Shown: positions 9,436-18,719, counted from the stretch's first letter. The stretch: 60,678 nt of DNA from Betaproteobacteria bacterium (GCA_016208415.1 JACQYB010000071.1:1-60678), one strand, 5' to 3'. The notes: generated from the sequence alone by a model not told the origin. Made by a program: numbers and translations.

Positions 9436-10956
9436 TCAGGTGGGGTAAGGGTCGGCGGCGTACTGGAACATCTCGGCGCAGGCCGTCTGCAGTTCCATGC
9501 CCTGAACCCGCCCCTGGGTGACGTAGAGCCTCTCGCCGTCCGATATCAGCACGAAGCGGCGCGACCGGCAGGTGCCCGCTGCCACCAGCAGGGTGGGGCC
9601 GCGGCGCAGGGCCGGCACCGGCTTGAGCAGCAGGGCCGGCGCAGGCTTGCCTTCCCCGCCGTTGTGGAATGCCACCTGCACCGGGCGCGCCGCCGGCGAA
9701 AGAAGCTGCAGGCCGATTTCCACGTGCTCCGGGTTTTCACTGGACAGCCAGCGGATGACGCACACCTGCCAGGGATCGCCGTCGGCGGCCTGAACGCCCA
9801 CCACCGCGCCGTGGCGCAACGCATCCAGGTGCCCGGCCACGTGCATGAGGGCGTAGCCCGAAGGACTCTCGTTGAGCACCATCCAGTCGGAACTTGCCGG
9901 CTGCACCTCGCCGGGCAGCGGCGCCTGGGCGAGCCGGCGCCACAGGGCATCGATGCCGATGCACAGGCGTACCCGGTAGTTGTTGCGCCGGCGCGGCAGT
10001 TGTCGCTTCGCCGGGTCGGCCAGATGCTGGTGCAGGCGACGCAGCAGTGCCGGGTAGGACGGGTCGGCGGCCTCGTCGGGGAGCCCCGCTTCCTCCGGGC
10101 TGATGCCCCGCTCCAGCGCCAGCAGGTGCTCGTTGATGGCGTCGGCGACGTGGGTGGTGGAGAATTGCAGCATCCCCACGCCCTCGCCCGGCGCGCCGCG
10201 GCGCGCTGTCGGCGTCGGTGGGGCATCGCCCTCGGGGTCGATCCAGAATGCCGTGCGGTCGGCCGCCGGCGCCGCGTCGAAACCCACGGGGACCAGGTCG
10301 GTGAGGCGGCGCAGGTAGTCCGCCGCCAGGGTGAGTTCCGGCGCCGCCAGGCTGTCGGGCTGGATGGCTGCCAACAACAGCATCTCCCGATAGCAGGATT
10401 CCGGGTCCGGCCGCACGTCGTCGTTGAAGCCGCAGCGGGCGCGCTCGCGCCGCGACTCCAGGTACAGGCGGTGAGCCATATTCCACAGTCCCCCGGTGGT
10501 GGGGGCGGCAGCCAGGGTGGTGACCTCGAGTTGATCCGCCACCGCCCGCAGGGCGCGCCCCGCGATGCGCACCGGACTGCGCCGCGGATTGCGTGTCTTG
10601 CGCTGCTCCACATCGTTGAGCATGCGTTCGTAGCCCTCGGCCATGAGCCGGTGCGCCTCGGAAAGCTGATGGGCGATCTGGCGCAGCGGCCGGCTCAGTG
10701 GCAAAGTGGCCTGGCGCAGGCGCAGCTTCAGCTCGGGCGTGATGCGCTGGACCCGGGCGAAGAACATGTCGAGGATGCGGTCAAACTGGCTGGCGCTCAC
10801 GGCGGCTTCGCTCAGACTGCGCAGGTGGCCGTGCAGCAGCCGCAGCTCGTCCGCCGGGTCGGATGAAGCGGCGTTGGAGAGCCAGTCGAGCACCTGCTCG
10901 ATGCGCCCTTCCTCGAGGGGGTCATCGATGGTGTGGGGAGTGGAAAAGGCGCTCAT
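9436..10956 (-). CDS. Large protein with a C-terminal PilZ-like region
   Basis: 506 residues with no signal peptide or clear membrane segment. The N-terminal two thirds look helical and I recognise no enzyme there. Residues about 330-450 resemble a degenerate PilZ domain: RRRNNYRVRL takes the place of the RxxxR loop, followed by LNESPSGYALMHV in the place of the D/NxSxxG motif and by VCVIRW. PilZ domains bind cyclic di-GMP; whether this one does is uncertain. The start at 10956 follows GGATGA. The frame continues about 150 codons upstream over a plus-strand remnant, which I do not count. It may form a two-gene unit with the DUF2069 gene. Confidence 0.75.
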   Translation of the reverse strand: MSAFSTPHTIDDPLEEGRIEQVLDWLSNAASSDPADELRLLHGHLRSLSEAAVSASQFDRILDMFFARVQRITPELKLRLRQATLPLSRPLRQIAHQLSEAHRLMAEGYERMLNDVEQRKTRNPRRSPVRIAGRALRAVADQLEVTTLAAAPTTGGLWNMAHRLYLESRRERARCGFNDDVRPDPESCYREMLLLAAIQPDSLAAPELTLAADYLRRLTDLVPVGFDAAPAADRTAFWIDPEGDAPPTPTARRGAPGEGVGMLQFSTTHVADAINEHLLALERGISPEEAGLPDEAADPSYPALLRRLHQHLADPAKRQLPRRRNNYRVRLCIGIDALWRRLAQAPLPGEVQPASSDWMVLNESPSGYALMHVAGHLDALRHGAVVGVQAADGDPWQVCVIRWLSSENPEHVEIGLQLLSPAARPVQVAFHNGGEGKPAPALLLKPVPALRRGPTLLVAAGTCRSRRFVLISDGERLYVTQGRVQGMELQTACAEMFQYAADPYPT

Positions 10957-11040
10957 TTCATCCGGGGCAGGCCAAACAATGCCAATTTTATTAGAATCAC
11001 CCCTGGTCAGGCTGCGGCCTATGCCACACATGGAGGCACG

Positions 11041-11298
11041 GGGCATGAGGCGCCTTTCGACATTTCCATGGATGCCCGGGTGCAGGACTTCTCGGGACGG
11101 GGATTGCGGGAGAAAGACCCGGTCCGGGCATATCGTGTGCGCGGCACGCCGACCTTCCCGTTCGTCGGTCCGGACGGCCACGAGATGATGCGCTTTTCCG
11201 GCGCCACCCGCGACGCGGCGGAGTTCATGCGTCCGGGCCGGGATGTGGTGGAAGGGCAGTGGCGCAGCGGCGGTTTCGAGCAGGTGGCGGCGCCCTGA
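11041..11298 (+). pseudogene. Remnant of a periplasmic thioredoxin-fold protein
   Basis: The frame encodes DISMDARVQDF, EKDPVRAYRVRGTPTFPFVGPDG and MMRFSGATRDAAEFM. This matches the C-terminal part of SoxW/DsbE-like thioredoxin-fold proteins, including the cis-proline region in RGTPTF. The N-terminal half with the C-x-x-C active site is missing: the upstream in-frame sequence has no Cys and does not look like the family. It could not perform disulfide exchange as it stands. It lies between the divergently oriented PilZ-like gene and pyrF, and is probably the scar of a deletion. Confidence 0.6.
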
Positions 11299-11344
11299 CC
11301 CGGTCCCGGGAGCCCGCGCCGGCGACGACGAACAATCGCGTGAC

Positions 11345-12097
11345 ATGGAGAAGTTTTTGACCCTCGACATTCCAGAGTACCTTTCCGACAAGCCCATCGA
11401 CCCGGCCGAGCGACTCATCGTCGCCCTGGACGTGCCCGATGCCGCCGCTGCCCGCGCGCTGGTGCAGACCCTGGGCGATACCGTGCGCTTCTACAAGATC
11501 GGCCTCGAACTCTTCATGGCCGGCGGCTACTTCGAGTTGCTGGACTGGCTGGTGAAGCAGGGCAAGAAGGTGTTCGTGGACCTGAAGTTCTTCGACGTGC
11601 CGGAGACGGTGCGCGCGGCCGTGCGGGCGCTGTCCGGCAGTGGCGCGACCTTCGCCACGGTCCACGGCAACCAGGCCATCATGGAAGCGGCGGGGCGGGA
11701 CAAGGGTGATCTGCGCATCCTGGCGGTGACGGTGCTCACCAGCCTGGATCGCGGCGACCTGGACGACCTGGGCTTCGCCTGCGACGTGGAAGCGCTGGTG
11801 CTGTCGCGGGCGCGGCGCGCGCTCGAGGCGGGGTGCGACGGCATCGTGTCCTCGGGTCTGGAGGCGCCCCTCATCCGGCGCAGCCTGGGCAGCCGCCTGC
11901 TGGTGGTCACGCCCGGCATCCGGCCGGTGGATAACCGCCCGGTGGATGACCAGAAGCGCACCGTGGACGTGGCGCAGGCCTTTCGCAACGGTGCCGACTA
12001 CATCGTCGTGGGGCGGCCGATTCGCCAGGCACCCGACCCGAGGGCGGCCGCCGAGGCGGTGCAGCGGAGCATTGCCGGGGTATTCGGCGGCAGGTGA
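11345..12097 (+). CDS. pyrF: Orotidine 5'-phosphate decarboxylase
   Basis: Makes UMP from OMP, the last step of de novo pyrimidine synthesis. 250 residues, a TIM barrel of the usual bacterial length. Visible landmarks are the LIVALDVPDAAAA strand, YKIGLELF, the catalytic FVDLKFFDVPETV motif (Asp-x-Lys-x-x-Asp), VTVLTS and the phosphate-binding TPGIRP and DYIVVGRPI. The ATG at 11345 starts near where homologues begin; a longer open frame upstream overlaps the thioredoxin remnant. Confidence 0.95.
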   Translation: MEKFLTLDIPEYLSDKPIDPAERLIVALDVPDAAAARALVQTLGDTVRFYKIGLELFMAGGYFELLDWLVKQGKKVFVDLKFFDVPETVRAAVRALSGSGATFATVHGNQAIMEAAGRDKGDLRILAVTVLTSLDRGDLDDLGFACDVEALVLSRARRALEAGCDGIVSSGLEAPLIRRSLGSRLLVVTPGIRPVDNRPVDDQKRTVDVAQAFRNGADYIVVGRPIRQAPDPRAAAEAVQRSIAGVFGGR

Positions 12098-12111
12098 TCG
12101 TGGAGGACGTG

Positions 12112-12139
12112 CGGCGGCGCCGAGGGGCGCGCGCCGCCG
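12112..12139. terminator. GC hairpin after pyrF, weak terminator candidate
   Basis: CGGCGGCGC (12112-12120) pairs with GCGCCGCCG (12131-12139), nine base pairs with a 10-base loop, 15 bases after the pyrF stop. No T-run follows, so it may act with Rho or only stabilise the 3' end. In the rest of 12098-12339 I see no gene and no recognisable riboswitch. Confidence 0.4.
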
Positions 12140-12339
12140 GGCAGGGGAGGCACGCAGGGCCGGACCGCAGGGAGGCGGTACCGCCCGCGCGCCAATTCAC
12201 CCCGTCGGCCGTGCGGAGAACGCGGCGGGCGGCGGTTGGCGGGCTGTCATGCCATTCTGTTGGTGCCGTGGGCACGATCCTGGCAGCGGATCGCCACGGT
12301 GGCCACCCGGTCGGGCAGCCCTGATGGCGAGGAAGCACG

Positions 12340-14460
12340 ATGTCGAGCAACGAGGGAGGGCACGGCCCCAAAGGGTCGGGTGGGCGCGCAGGCGGGGATG
12401 GTCGTGGCGCGCGGGACAAACATGTGTCGCGGCGGGAGGAGGGCGGCGCAAGAGGCAGGCATGGGTGGCGGGGAACAGCCGCGAGCCTGTGTGCCGCGAT
12501 GGCCGCGGCATTGCCGGCGGCGGCCCAGCCGCCCGTCTCCGAGAGTGAATACCTGCGCGAACTGCCGGTGGTGCTGGCTGCTTCGCGCCTGCCCCAGTCG
12601 CTGAGCGACGCCGCGGGGTCGGTGAGCGTCATCGACCGCGAGATGATCCAGGCCTCCGGCGCGCGGGAAATCGCAGAACTGTTCCGTCTCGTGCCCGGGT
12701 TCCAGGTCGGCTACGCCACCGGCGCCAATCCGGTGGTGACCTACCACGGCCTGTCCGGGCAGTTCTCCCGGCGAATGCAGGTGCTGGTGGACGGGCGCTC
12801 GGTGTATTCGGCGGCCTACCTGGGCGGGGTGGACTGGAACGCCATACCGGTGGTGCTGGAGGACATCGAGCGCATCGAGGTCTTCCGCGGTTCCAACTCC
12901 GCCGCCTACGGCGCCAATGCCTTCCTGGGTGTGGCCAACATCATCACCCGGTCGCCGGAAGCCACGCGGGGGTGGCGTGCGTCGATCACCGCAGGCAACG
13001 ACGGCATTTCGGACAACCTGCTGTCCTACAGCGCGTCCAGCGGTGAAGCGGGATTGCGGGCAACGGTGTCGCGGCGGCGCGACACGGGCTTCGACGACAT
13101 CGCCGACACGCGACATGTCAGCCTGCTCAACCTGCGTGCAGACTGGCGTCCCGGCATACGCGACGAGTTCAACCTGCGCTTTGGGGCGACCGACAACTCC
13201 CAGGGTGTGGCCTATACGAGCGCGCTGTTCCCGGAATTGACGCGAAGCAGCGCGACCTATTCGCTGCACCTGGGCTGGAATCGCACCCTGGGGCCGGACG
13301 AACGAATCGGCGTCACCTTCTACCGCAACCAGGATGCGGTTTCGGAGAACTCCACCGCGGTGCTGCCTCTTCCGCCACCGCTCCCGATACTACGCGTACC
13401 GCTGGAGTTCGGACGCGATTCCACAACGGACCACCTGGGACTCCAGCATGACTTGCGACTCGGTGCCACGACACGACTGGCCTGGGGCGCGGAGACGCGG
13501 GTCGATCGGGTGAGGTCGCGGCCGACATTCGGTACCGATGCGGAACAGACCACCAACCTCCGGCGCCTGTTCGCATCGCTGGAATGGCGCGCGGCGCCGA
13601 CCGTCGTGGTTAACGCCGGCGGGCTGGTCGAGAAATACAGCCTCACGGGTACCCACACGGCGCCGCGGCTGTCGGTGAGCTGGCAACCGACGCCGGAGCA
13701 CACCTTGCGTGCGGGCGCCTCGCGCGCCTATCGCATACCGACGGTGTACGAAGCCCGCGGCAGCCTGATCTACGCTGCCGACACCGGCCAGGTGATCGAT
13801 ACCCGATACGTTCCGCCGGTGGAGAATTCGCTGCGGCCGGAACGCGTGACCGCACGTGAAATCGGCTACCTGGGCGAGTTCCGCAATGTGGGGCTGAGCG
13901 TGGATGTGCGTCTGTTCCACGAGCATGTGCGCGACCTGATCGTCGGAACCGTCCAGCCGCTGCCGGTGGGATCGGAACTGATCACTCAGTTGCTCCGGGC
14001 CATCGATCCGGATTCGGTTGTGCGCGACGAGACATTTGTCTTTGCCAACGTCGAGGAGGCCTGGATGCGCGGCGGGGAATACCAGGTGCGCTGGCGACCG
14101 CGCCCCGAGACGCTGGTGCTGCTTGGGCAGACATTCATCCGCATGACCGCATCGTCGTCCGACACGAGCCGCTCGGCGCCGTCGAACAACACCTTCGTGC
14201 TGCTGTCGCATCGATTCGCGTCGGGGCTGCAACTGAGCGCCGCTCACTACTGGTTCGGAGCCGTGCAGTGGCTTGAGGAGGCGAGCTATCTTCCGGGGTA
14301 CCGCCGGCTCGACGTGCGCGCCGCCTGGCCGGTACGCTTCGGCCCGGTGCGTGCCGAAGCCGCGGTGGTGGTGCAGAACACGCTGGGTTCGCATGCCGAG
14401 TACATTGCGGCGTGGCGCTTCGGCACCCGGGCCTTTGCGACGCTGGCCGTGGCCTTCTAG
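12340..14460 (+). CDS. TonB-dependent outer membrane receptor
   Basis: A 706-residue outer membrane receptor/porin energised by TonB. A signal-like segment lies around residues 44-62 (RGTAASLCAAMAAALPAAAQ), preceded by an unusually long basic, Gly-rich leader of about 43 residues, so the true start may be a GTG at 12424. The plug domain spans about 70-190 (VSVIDREMIQASGAREIAELFRLVPG, key pieces LVPGFQV, VLVDGRSVYS, RIEVFRGSNSAAYGANAF, NIITR). A beta-barrel follows, ending in a terminal Phe. The ATG at 12340 has AGGA eight bases upstream. The ligand is unknown; the next genes suggest it belongs to a sensory or uptake unit. Confidence 0.88.
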   Translation: MSSNEGGHGPKGSGGRAGGDGRGARDKHVSRREEGGARGRHGWRGTAASLCAAMAAALPAAAQPPVSESEYLRELPVVLAASRLPQSLSDAAGSVSVIDREMIQASGAREIAELFRLVPGFQVGYATGANPVVTYHGLSGQFSRRMQVLVDGRSVYSAAYLGGVDWNAIPVVLEDIERIEVFRGSNSAAYGANAFLGVANIITRSPEATRGWRASITAGNDGISDNLLSYSASSGEAGLRATVSRRRDTGFDDIADTRHVSLLNLRADWRPGIRDEFNLRFGATDNSQGVAYTSALFPELTRSSATYSLHLGWNRTLGPDERIGVTFYRNQDAVSENSTAVLPLPPPLPILRVPLEFGRDSTTDHLGLQHDLRLGATTRLAWGAETRVDRVRSRPTFGTDAEQTTNLRRLFASLEWRAAPTVVVNAGGLVEKYSLTGTHTAPRLSVSWQPTPEHTLRAGASRAYRIPTVYEARGSLIYAADTGQVIDTRYVPPVENSLRPERVTAREIGYLGEFRNVGLSVDVRLFHEHVRDLIVGTVQPLPVGSELITQLLRAIDPDSVVRDETFVFANVEEAWMRGGEYQVRWRPRPETLVLLGQTFIRMTASSSDTSRSAPSNNTFVLLSHRFASGLQLSAAHYWFGAVQWLEEASYLPGYRRLDVRAAWPVRFGPVRAEAAVVVQNTLGSHAEYIAAWRFGTRAFATLAVAF

Positions 14461-14507
14461 CCACCATCGCGGCGCGCGGGGCAAGCGCGCGCCGCTAGAG
14501 AAACGCG

Positions 14508-15458
14508 GTGAACGCCCGCCTGCCCCTGCTGTACCGCCTATTCTGGGTGGTGTTGCTCGGTCTTGGATGGACCGCTCCGGTGTGGGCAGCCGATCCGCCG
14601 CGGGTAGCGGTGGTGCTCAGCGACGAAGGCCAGCCCTACCAGGAAGTGCTTTCCGGCCTGCGCCTTCGTGGCGCGCGTATGCGCGGCACCGAGGCGAGCT
14701 TTCACGTCGTTGCGCCGGCCGCTGTCGGGTCGCTTGCCCAGGGGGGCTACTCGGCCGTGGTAGCGGTGGGGTTGCAGGTGGCCCAGGCGCTGGTGGGCCA
14801 GGATCAGCGCCTGCCGGTCATCTGCACGCTGCTGCCCCAGAGCGCCTTCGCCCAACTCCTGGCGTCGGCCGGGCCGGGGGCTTCCCGGCGCATTTCCGCC
14901 GTGTTCATCGATCAACCCGTGGAGCGCCAGCTCGATCTGGTGCGCGTGGCGCTGCCCGGCCGCAGCCACGTTGGTGTGCTGTGGGGGGCGGCGACGCGCC
15001 GTACCTTTGACCAGTTGGGTGCTGCGGCCCGCGATCGGAAGCTGCGGCTGTCCGGTGAGCCGGTGGCCTCCGAGGCGGAACTGCCCGCCGCCTTGATGCG
15101 GCTTCTGGGCGAGGTGCAGGTGCTGCTGGCGCTTCCCGATACCGCCGTGCTCAACAGCCAAACGGTGGCGCCCGTCCTGCTTGGGGCCTACCGCCATGGC
15201 GTGCCGGTGGTGGGGTTCTCGCCGGCTTACGTGAGGGCCGGGGCGCTGTTGGCGGTGTACACCACGCCCGAAGAGGTGGGGGGGCAGACCGCCGACATGC
15301 TTGGCCACCTTCTCGACACCGGCATCCTTCAATCCCCGCAGTTTCCTCGCCAGTTCCGCGTCGGCGTCAATGCTCATGTGGGGCGGGCGCTGGGCATCGA
15401 CGTGGCGGAGGAGGCGGTGCTCACCGAGCGCGTGCGGCGTCTGGAGCGCGAACCATGA
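14508..15458 (+). CDS. ABC-type substrate-binding protein (PF04392-like), orphan
   Basis: 316 residues with a signal peptide (about 1-27, ending VWAAD). The two-lobed periplasmic binding fold of the ABC_sub_bind class follows: VAVVLSDEGQPYQEVLSGL, VAVGLQVAQAL, VICTLLPQ, ISAVFIDQPVERQLDLVR, VGVLWG, LALPDTAVLNSQ and VPVVGFSPAYVRAGAL. The start is GTG at 14508. No ABC permease or ATPase is nearby. Its last four bases overlap the start of the hybrid histidine kinase, so it is more likely a periplasmic ligand sensor for that kinase than a transporter part (inference). Confidence 0.82.
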   Translation: MNARLPLLYRLFWVVLLGLGWTAPVWAADPPRVAVVLSDEGQPYQEVLSGLRLRGARMRGTEASFHVVAPAAVGSLAQGGYSAVVAVGLQVAQALVGQDQRLPVICTLLPQSAFAQLLASAGPGASRRISAVFIDQPVERQLDLVRVALPGRSHVGVLWGAATRRTFDQLGAAARDRKLRLSGEPVASEAELPAALMRLLGEVQVLLALPDTAVLNSQTVAPVLLGAYRHGVPVVGFSPAYVRAGALLAVYTTPEEVGGQTADMLGHLLDTGILQSPQFPRQFRVGVNAHVGRALGIDVAEEAVLTERVRRLEREP

Positions 15459-17386
15459 AGAATTGGGGAGTCAGTGCCCGGGTGTTGTTCGTGGCCATGG
15501 TTCCGGCGGCCTTGATGGCCCTGCTGCTGACGGCGTATTTCGTGAGTTCGCGCTTTTCCGAGCTGGACGAGTCCCTGGTGCAGCAGGCCCGGGCCATTGC
15601 CCGGCAGATGGCGGTGGCCAGCGATTACGGCGTGTTTGCCGGCAACCGGGAGGCGCTGCAGGTCATCACCGACGCGGCCTTGCGGCAGGACAACGTGCGC
15701 GGCGTGACCATCGTCGATGCCGATGGCTACACGCTCGCCCATAGCGGCGCGGCTGACGCCGCCCCGCCCCCAAGCATGAGGCCGACGCCGGACCTGTTCC
15801 AGGACAGCGAACGGGTCATTGTTTCCCAGTACGTCGTTCGTCAGCGCGTGGCGCTGGAGGACTTCTTCGACGCCGGCGAGAAGCCCTCCTCTGGCGGCAA
15901 GGTGGCGCCGCACAGTGCGCCGCGGGTGGTGGGCCGCGTGGTGGTGGAACTGTCGAGCCGCAGTCTGCAACTGCACAAGCGGGGCTTGCTGACCGCCGCG
16001 ATGGTGATTCTCGTCGCGGTTCTGATGATCGGCGCCGTGCTGGCGCGCCGCATGAGCCGAAGCGTCACGACGCCGCTGCACGAGATCGTCACGGCGGCGG
16101 AACGCATCGGCGCAGGCGAACTGGCGGCGCGGGTGCAGGCCACGGCGGGGGGGAGCCTGCGCATCCTCGCCCGCGGGGTCAATCGCATGGCGCAGCGGCT
16201 GGAGGCCGCCCGCGATGAACTGGAATCGCGAATCCAGGCTGCCACGCAGGAGCTGAAGGAAAAGAAGGAGGAGGCGGAACGCGCCAATCTCGCCAAGTCC
16301 CGCTTCCTTGCTGCCGCCAGCCACGACCTTCGCCAGCCCATCCATGCCCTGGGGCTGTTCGTGGCCGACCTGGCGCAGCAGGATCTCAGCCCCCCGGCGC
16401 GCTCCGCGGTGCATCACATCCAGGCCTCGGCGGATGCCGTGAGCAAGTTGCTGGACTCGCTGCTGGACATCTCGCGCCTGGATGCCGGGGTGGTGATGCC
16501 GCGAGTCGCGGGGTTTCCCCTGGAACCGTTGTTTTCCAGGCTCGAACGAGACTTCGGCAAGCTTGCGACGGACAAGGGCATCCGCCTGCGTGCGGTTCCC
16601 ACCGGCTGCTGGGTGCGCAGCGACCCGGTGCTGCTGGAGCGCATCCTGCTCAATCTGGTGTCCAATGCCGTGCGCTACACGGCAAGGGGTGGCGTGCTGA
16701 TCGGCGCGCGGCGCCGGGGCCGGCGGGTCGTGGTGGAGGTGCGGGACAGCGGGCCCGGCATTCCGGAAGGTGAGCAGGCAGCGGTATTCCAGGAATTCGT
16801 GCAACTCGGCAACCCGGAACGCAGCCGGGCAAAGGGCCTGGGCCTGGGACTGGCGATCGTCCAGAGGCTCAGCCAGTTGCTGGGGCACCCGCTCATCCTG
16901 CGCTCGGCGCCAGGCTATGGTTCGACGTTTGCCGTCGAACTGGATGAGGTACCGGCCGGGGCCCAGGACCGTCCCGATGCTCCTCCCCAATGGCTGCGGG
17001 AATCGCTGGAGGGATTGTCCGTGGTGGTGATTGACGACGATCCCCTGGTGAGCGCCAGCATGCAGGGCCTGCTGCAATCATGGCGTTGCAGCGTCGTGGT
17101 GGGCGAGTCCGGCGCAGATGCCTTGTGGGCGCTTGAGCAGTCCGGAACGGTACCCGACGCGGTCTTGTGCGATCTTCGCCTCGCCGAGGGCCAGTCGGGC
17201 CTTGATGTACTGGACGCCATGCGCCAGCGCTACGGCAACGATCTGGCGTGCGCACTCATCAGCGGTGACACGGCCCCGGAGGTCCTGCACGCCGCCCGCG
17301 CCAGGGGATACCTGCTGCTGCACAAGCCCCTGCAGCCGGCCAAACTCCGCGCCTTGCTGCAGACCATCGTTACCGAACGGGGGTGA
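15455..17386 (+). CDS. Membrane hybrid sensor histidine kinase/response regulator
   Basis: 643 residues. TM1 at about 8-28, a periplasmic region of about 145 residues, TM2 near 177-198, then HAMP (RRMSRSVTTPLHEI onward) and a coiled-coil rich in Glu/Lys. The HisKA domain has phospho-acceptor His290 in ASHDLRQPIHALGL. The ATPase domain shows NLVSNAVRYT (N box), DSGPGIP and GLGLGLAIVQRL. A C-terminal receiver follows (VVIDDDPLV; phospho-Asp573 in LCDLRLAEG; Lys in LLHKPLQP). Coupled by ATGA overlap to the binding-protein gene, and faces a NarL-type regulator on the other strand, its likely partner. Confidence 0.92.
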   Translation: MKNWGVSARVLFVAMVPAALMALLLTAYFVSSRFSELDESLVQQARAIARQMAVASDYGVFAGNREALQVITDAALRQDNVRGVTIVDADGYTLAHSGAADAAPPPSMRPTPDLFQDSERVIVSQYVVRQRVALEDFFDAGEKPSSGGKVAPHSAPRVVGRVVVELSSRSLQLHKRGLLTAAMVILVAVLMIGAVLARRMSRSVTTPLHEIVTAAERIGAGELAARVQATAGGSLRILARGVNRMAQRLEAARDELESRIQAATQELKEKKEEAERANLAKSRFLAAASHDLRQPIHALGLFVADLAQQDLSPPARSAVHHIQASADAVSKLLDSLLDISRLDAGVVMPRVAGFPLEPLFSRLERDFGKLATDKGIRLRAVPTGCWVRSDPVLLERILLNLVSNAVRYTARGGVLIGARRRGRRVVVEVRDSGPGIPEGEQAAVFQEFVQLGNPERSRAKGLGLGLAIVQRLSQLLGHPLILRSAPGYGSTFAVELDEVPAGAQDRPDAPPQWLRESLEGLSVVVIDDDPLVSASMQGLLQSWRCSVVVGESGADALWALEQSGTVPDAVLCDLRLAEGQSGLDVLDAMRQRYGNDLACALISGDTAPEVLHAARARGYLLLHKPLQPAKLRALLQTIVTERG

Positions 17387-17433
17387 CGCCCTTCAGCGCT
17401 CTCGCGGCCTCGGCTTGCGGGGCGGGGGGGGCA

Positions 17434-18108
17434 TCAGACTCCGACCTTGATGCCCATGCGGTTGGCGGCAATGACCGCCTGGGTGCGGGTGGCGACATTG
17501 AGTGCGCGCAGGATGGCACGCACGTGCACCTTGACCGTTGCTTCGGCGAGGTTGAGGTCGCGACAGATCGCCTTGTTGGTCTTGCCCTGAACGAGCAGCC
17601 CGAGTACCTCCGACTGACGGTCGGTCAATCCAAGCGTGGAGGCGGTCTGCTGTGCCCCCCGGCTGGTCTGGGTGATCATCATGGGGGGCGCATCCACGGG
17701 CGGCGGGGCACCGCGGCCAACGACTTCCGGGGGCACGTAGATACCGCCGGCCAGCACCAGGCGCAGCGCCGAAACCAGCACCTCGCTCACCGCCGACTTT
17801 GGAATGAATCCGGCTGCGCCGCGCTGCAGCGCCGAATTGACGGTATTGCGGTCGCAGGAGGCAGAGAGCACGACAACGGGAAGATCGATGTACTGGTCGG
17901 CGAACTGGTCCAGCGCTTCGAGTCCGTGCATGTCCGGCATGTGCAGATCCAGAAGCACCAATTCCAGGTCCGGAGTCCTGGCGGCAATGTCCAGGCCCGT
18001 GTAGGCGCTGCCCGCCTCGAGGATGGTCACGCTCTTGTCGAATTGCCGCAGAATGCCGCGCAGGCCTTCACGTATCAATGGATGATCGTCGATCAAGAGA
18101 ACTTTCAA
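17434..18108 (-). CDS. NarL/FixJ-type response regulator with LuxR DNA-binding domain
   Basis: About 224 residues from a TTG at 18108 (LKVLLIDDHPLI), which has a GGGGGG tract six bases upstream; an ATG at 18174 would add 22 residues without a ribosome site. The receiver has acidic Asp7-Asp8, phospho-Asp54 in LLDLHMPD and Lys104 in FIPKSA. The LuxR helix-turn-helix is at the end (LTDRQSEVLGLLVQGKTNKAI, then EATVKVHVRAIL). It converges with the hybrid kinase gene across 47 bases and is its probable output. Confidence 0.92.
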   Translation of the reverse strand: MKVLLIDDHPLIREGLRGILRQFDKSVTILEAGSAYTGLDIAARTPDLELVLLDLHMPDMHGLEALDQFADQYIDLPVVVLSASCDRNTVNSALQRGAAGFIPKSAVSEVLVSALRLVLAGGIYVPPEVVGRGAPPPVDAPPMMITQTSRGAQQTASTLGLTDRQSEVLGLLVQGKTNKAICRDLNLAEATVKVHVRAILRALNVATRTQAVIAANRMGIKVGV

Positions 18109-18366
18109 GCTCTGCCCCCCAAGCTCTGCTCCATGCCACCCCAGGATCGGTCGCCGTGAAACCGGTGCCGTCATTATTTGTAAAAATTACGCCCCAAGGG
18201 GTAGGGGCGCAAGAGGACTACGTCACACTTCCACCATTGGAGGATTCCAGAATCTCTATTGTCTCCCCCTCGCTGGCGCCTTTGCGTATCCCATTGCTCC
18301 TTTGCAATACACGGTAGCCCTCATGAGGGAGGTGCGTAACCCGCCCGCGCTGGTGTCAAGCCGGCC

Positions 18367-18395
18367 TTGTATCGGCGGGCGCAGGGGAATAGAAT
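18367..18395 (+). promoter_or_regulatory. Candidate promoter of the rpsP operon
   Basis: TTGTAT (18367-18372) and TAGAAT (18390-18395) are 17 bases apart, with the transcript predicted to start about 28 bases before rpsP. The -10 matches five of six consensus bases, the -35 only the TTG. The rest of 18175-18429 shows a short palindrome-like TGGAGGATTCCA near 18237 but no gene. Confidence 0.5.
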
Positions 18396-18429
18396 CGCAC
18401 GTTTTACTTCGCCTGGCGGTGGACAACCT

Positions 18430-18684
18430 ATGGTCGTTATTCGACTTGCCCGTGGTGGCGCCAAGAAGCGTCCCTTCTACAGCATGGTGGTGACCGATTC
18501 GCGCAATCGCCGCGACGGGCGCTTCATCGAGCGTATCGGCTTTTACAATCCTGTGGCTGCGGCCAGCGAGCAGGGCTTGCGGGTGGATACCGCGCGCCTC
18601 GAATACTGGCAAAAGAACGGTGCGCAGATGAGCCCCACCGTGCGCCGCCTTGTGCGCCAGGCCGCTGCCCCGGTGGCCGCCTGA
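18430..18684 (+). CDS. rpsP: 30S ribosomal protein S16
   Basis: 84 residues, the standard length. The start [16 protein letters not shown] and the motifs [22 protein letters not shown] and [19 protein letters not shown] (shown in pieces) identify S16, an assembly protein of the small subunit. It heads rpsP-rimM-trmD-rplS, a conserved bacterial operon for ribosome parts, ribosome maturation and tRNA methylation. Confidence 0.97.
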   Translation: MVVIRLARGGAKKRPFYSMVVTDSRNRRDGRFIERIGFYNPVAAASEQGLRVDTARLEYWQKNGAQMSPTVRRLVRQAAAPVAA

Positions 18685-18711
18685 GCACTCGTGAAGGGTG
18701 CGCGTCGACGG
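18682..18711. repeat. REP-like palindromic repeat after rpsP
   Basis: Beginning at the rpsP stop codon, TGAGCACtCGTGAAGGGTGC can form a hairpin (GCAC(T/C)C, loop GTGAA, GGGTGC). The following bases also resemble the units at 33587-33671, which again begin with a stop codon. This makes a small dispersed repeat family with at least two sites in this window. Confidence 0.6.
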
Positions 18712-18719
18712 AGCACCCC

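Noticed and set aside
9436-11418. 660-codon version of the PilZ-like gene
   Set aside because: The added 150 codons run antisense over the thioredoxin remnant and into pyrF and are Arg/Pro-rich without a ribosome site at the far start; the ATG at 10956 is better.
12098-12339. Cobalamin or other riboswitch before the TonB receptor
   Set aside because: None of the conserved cobalamin box sequences could be found; only a GC hairpin near pyrF is seen.
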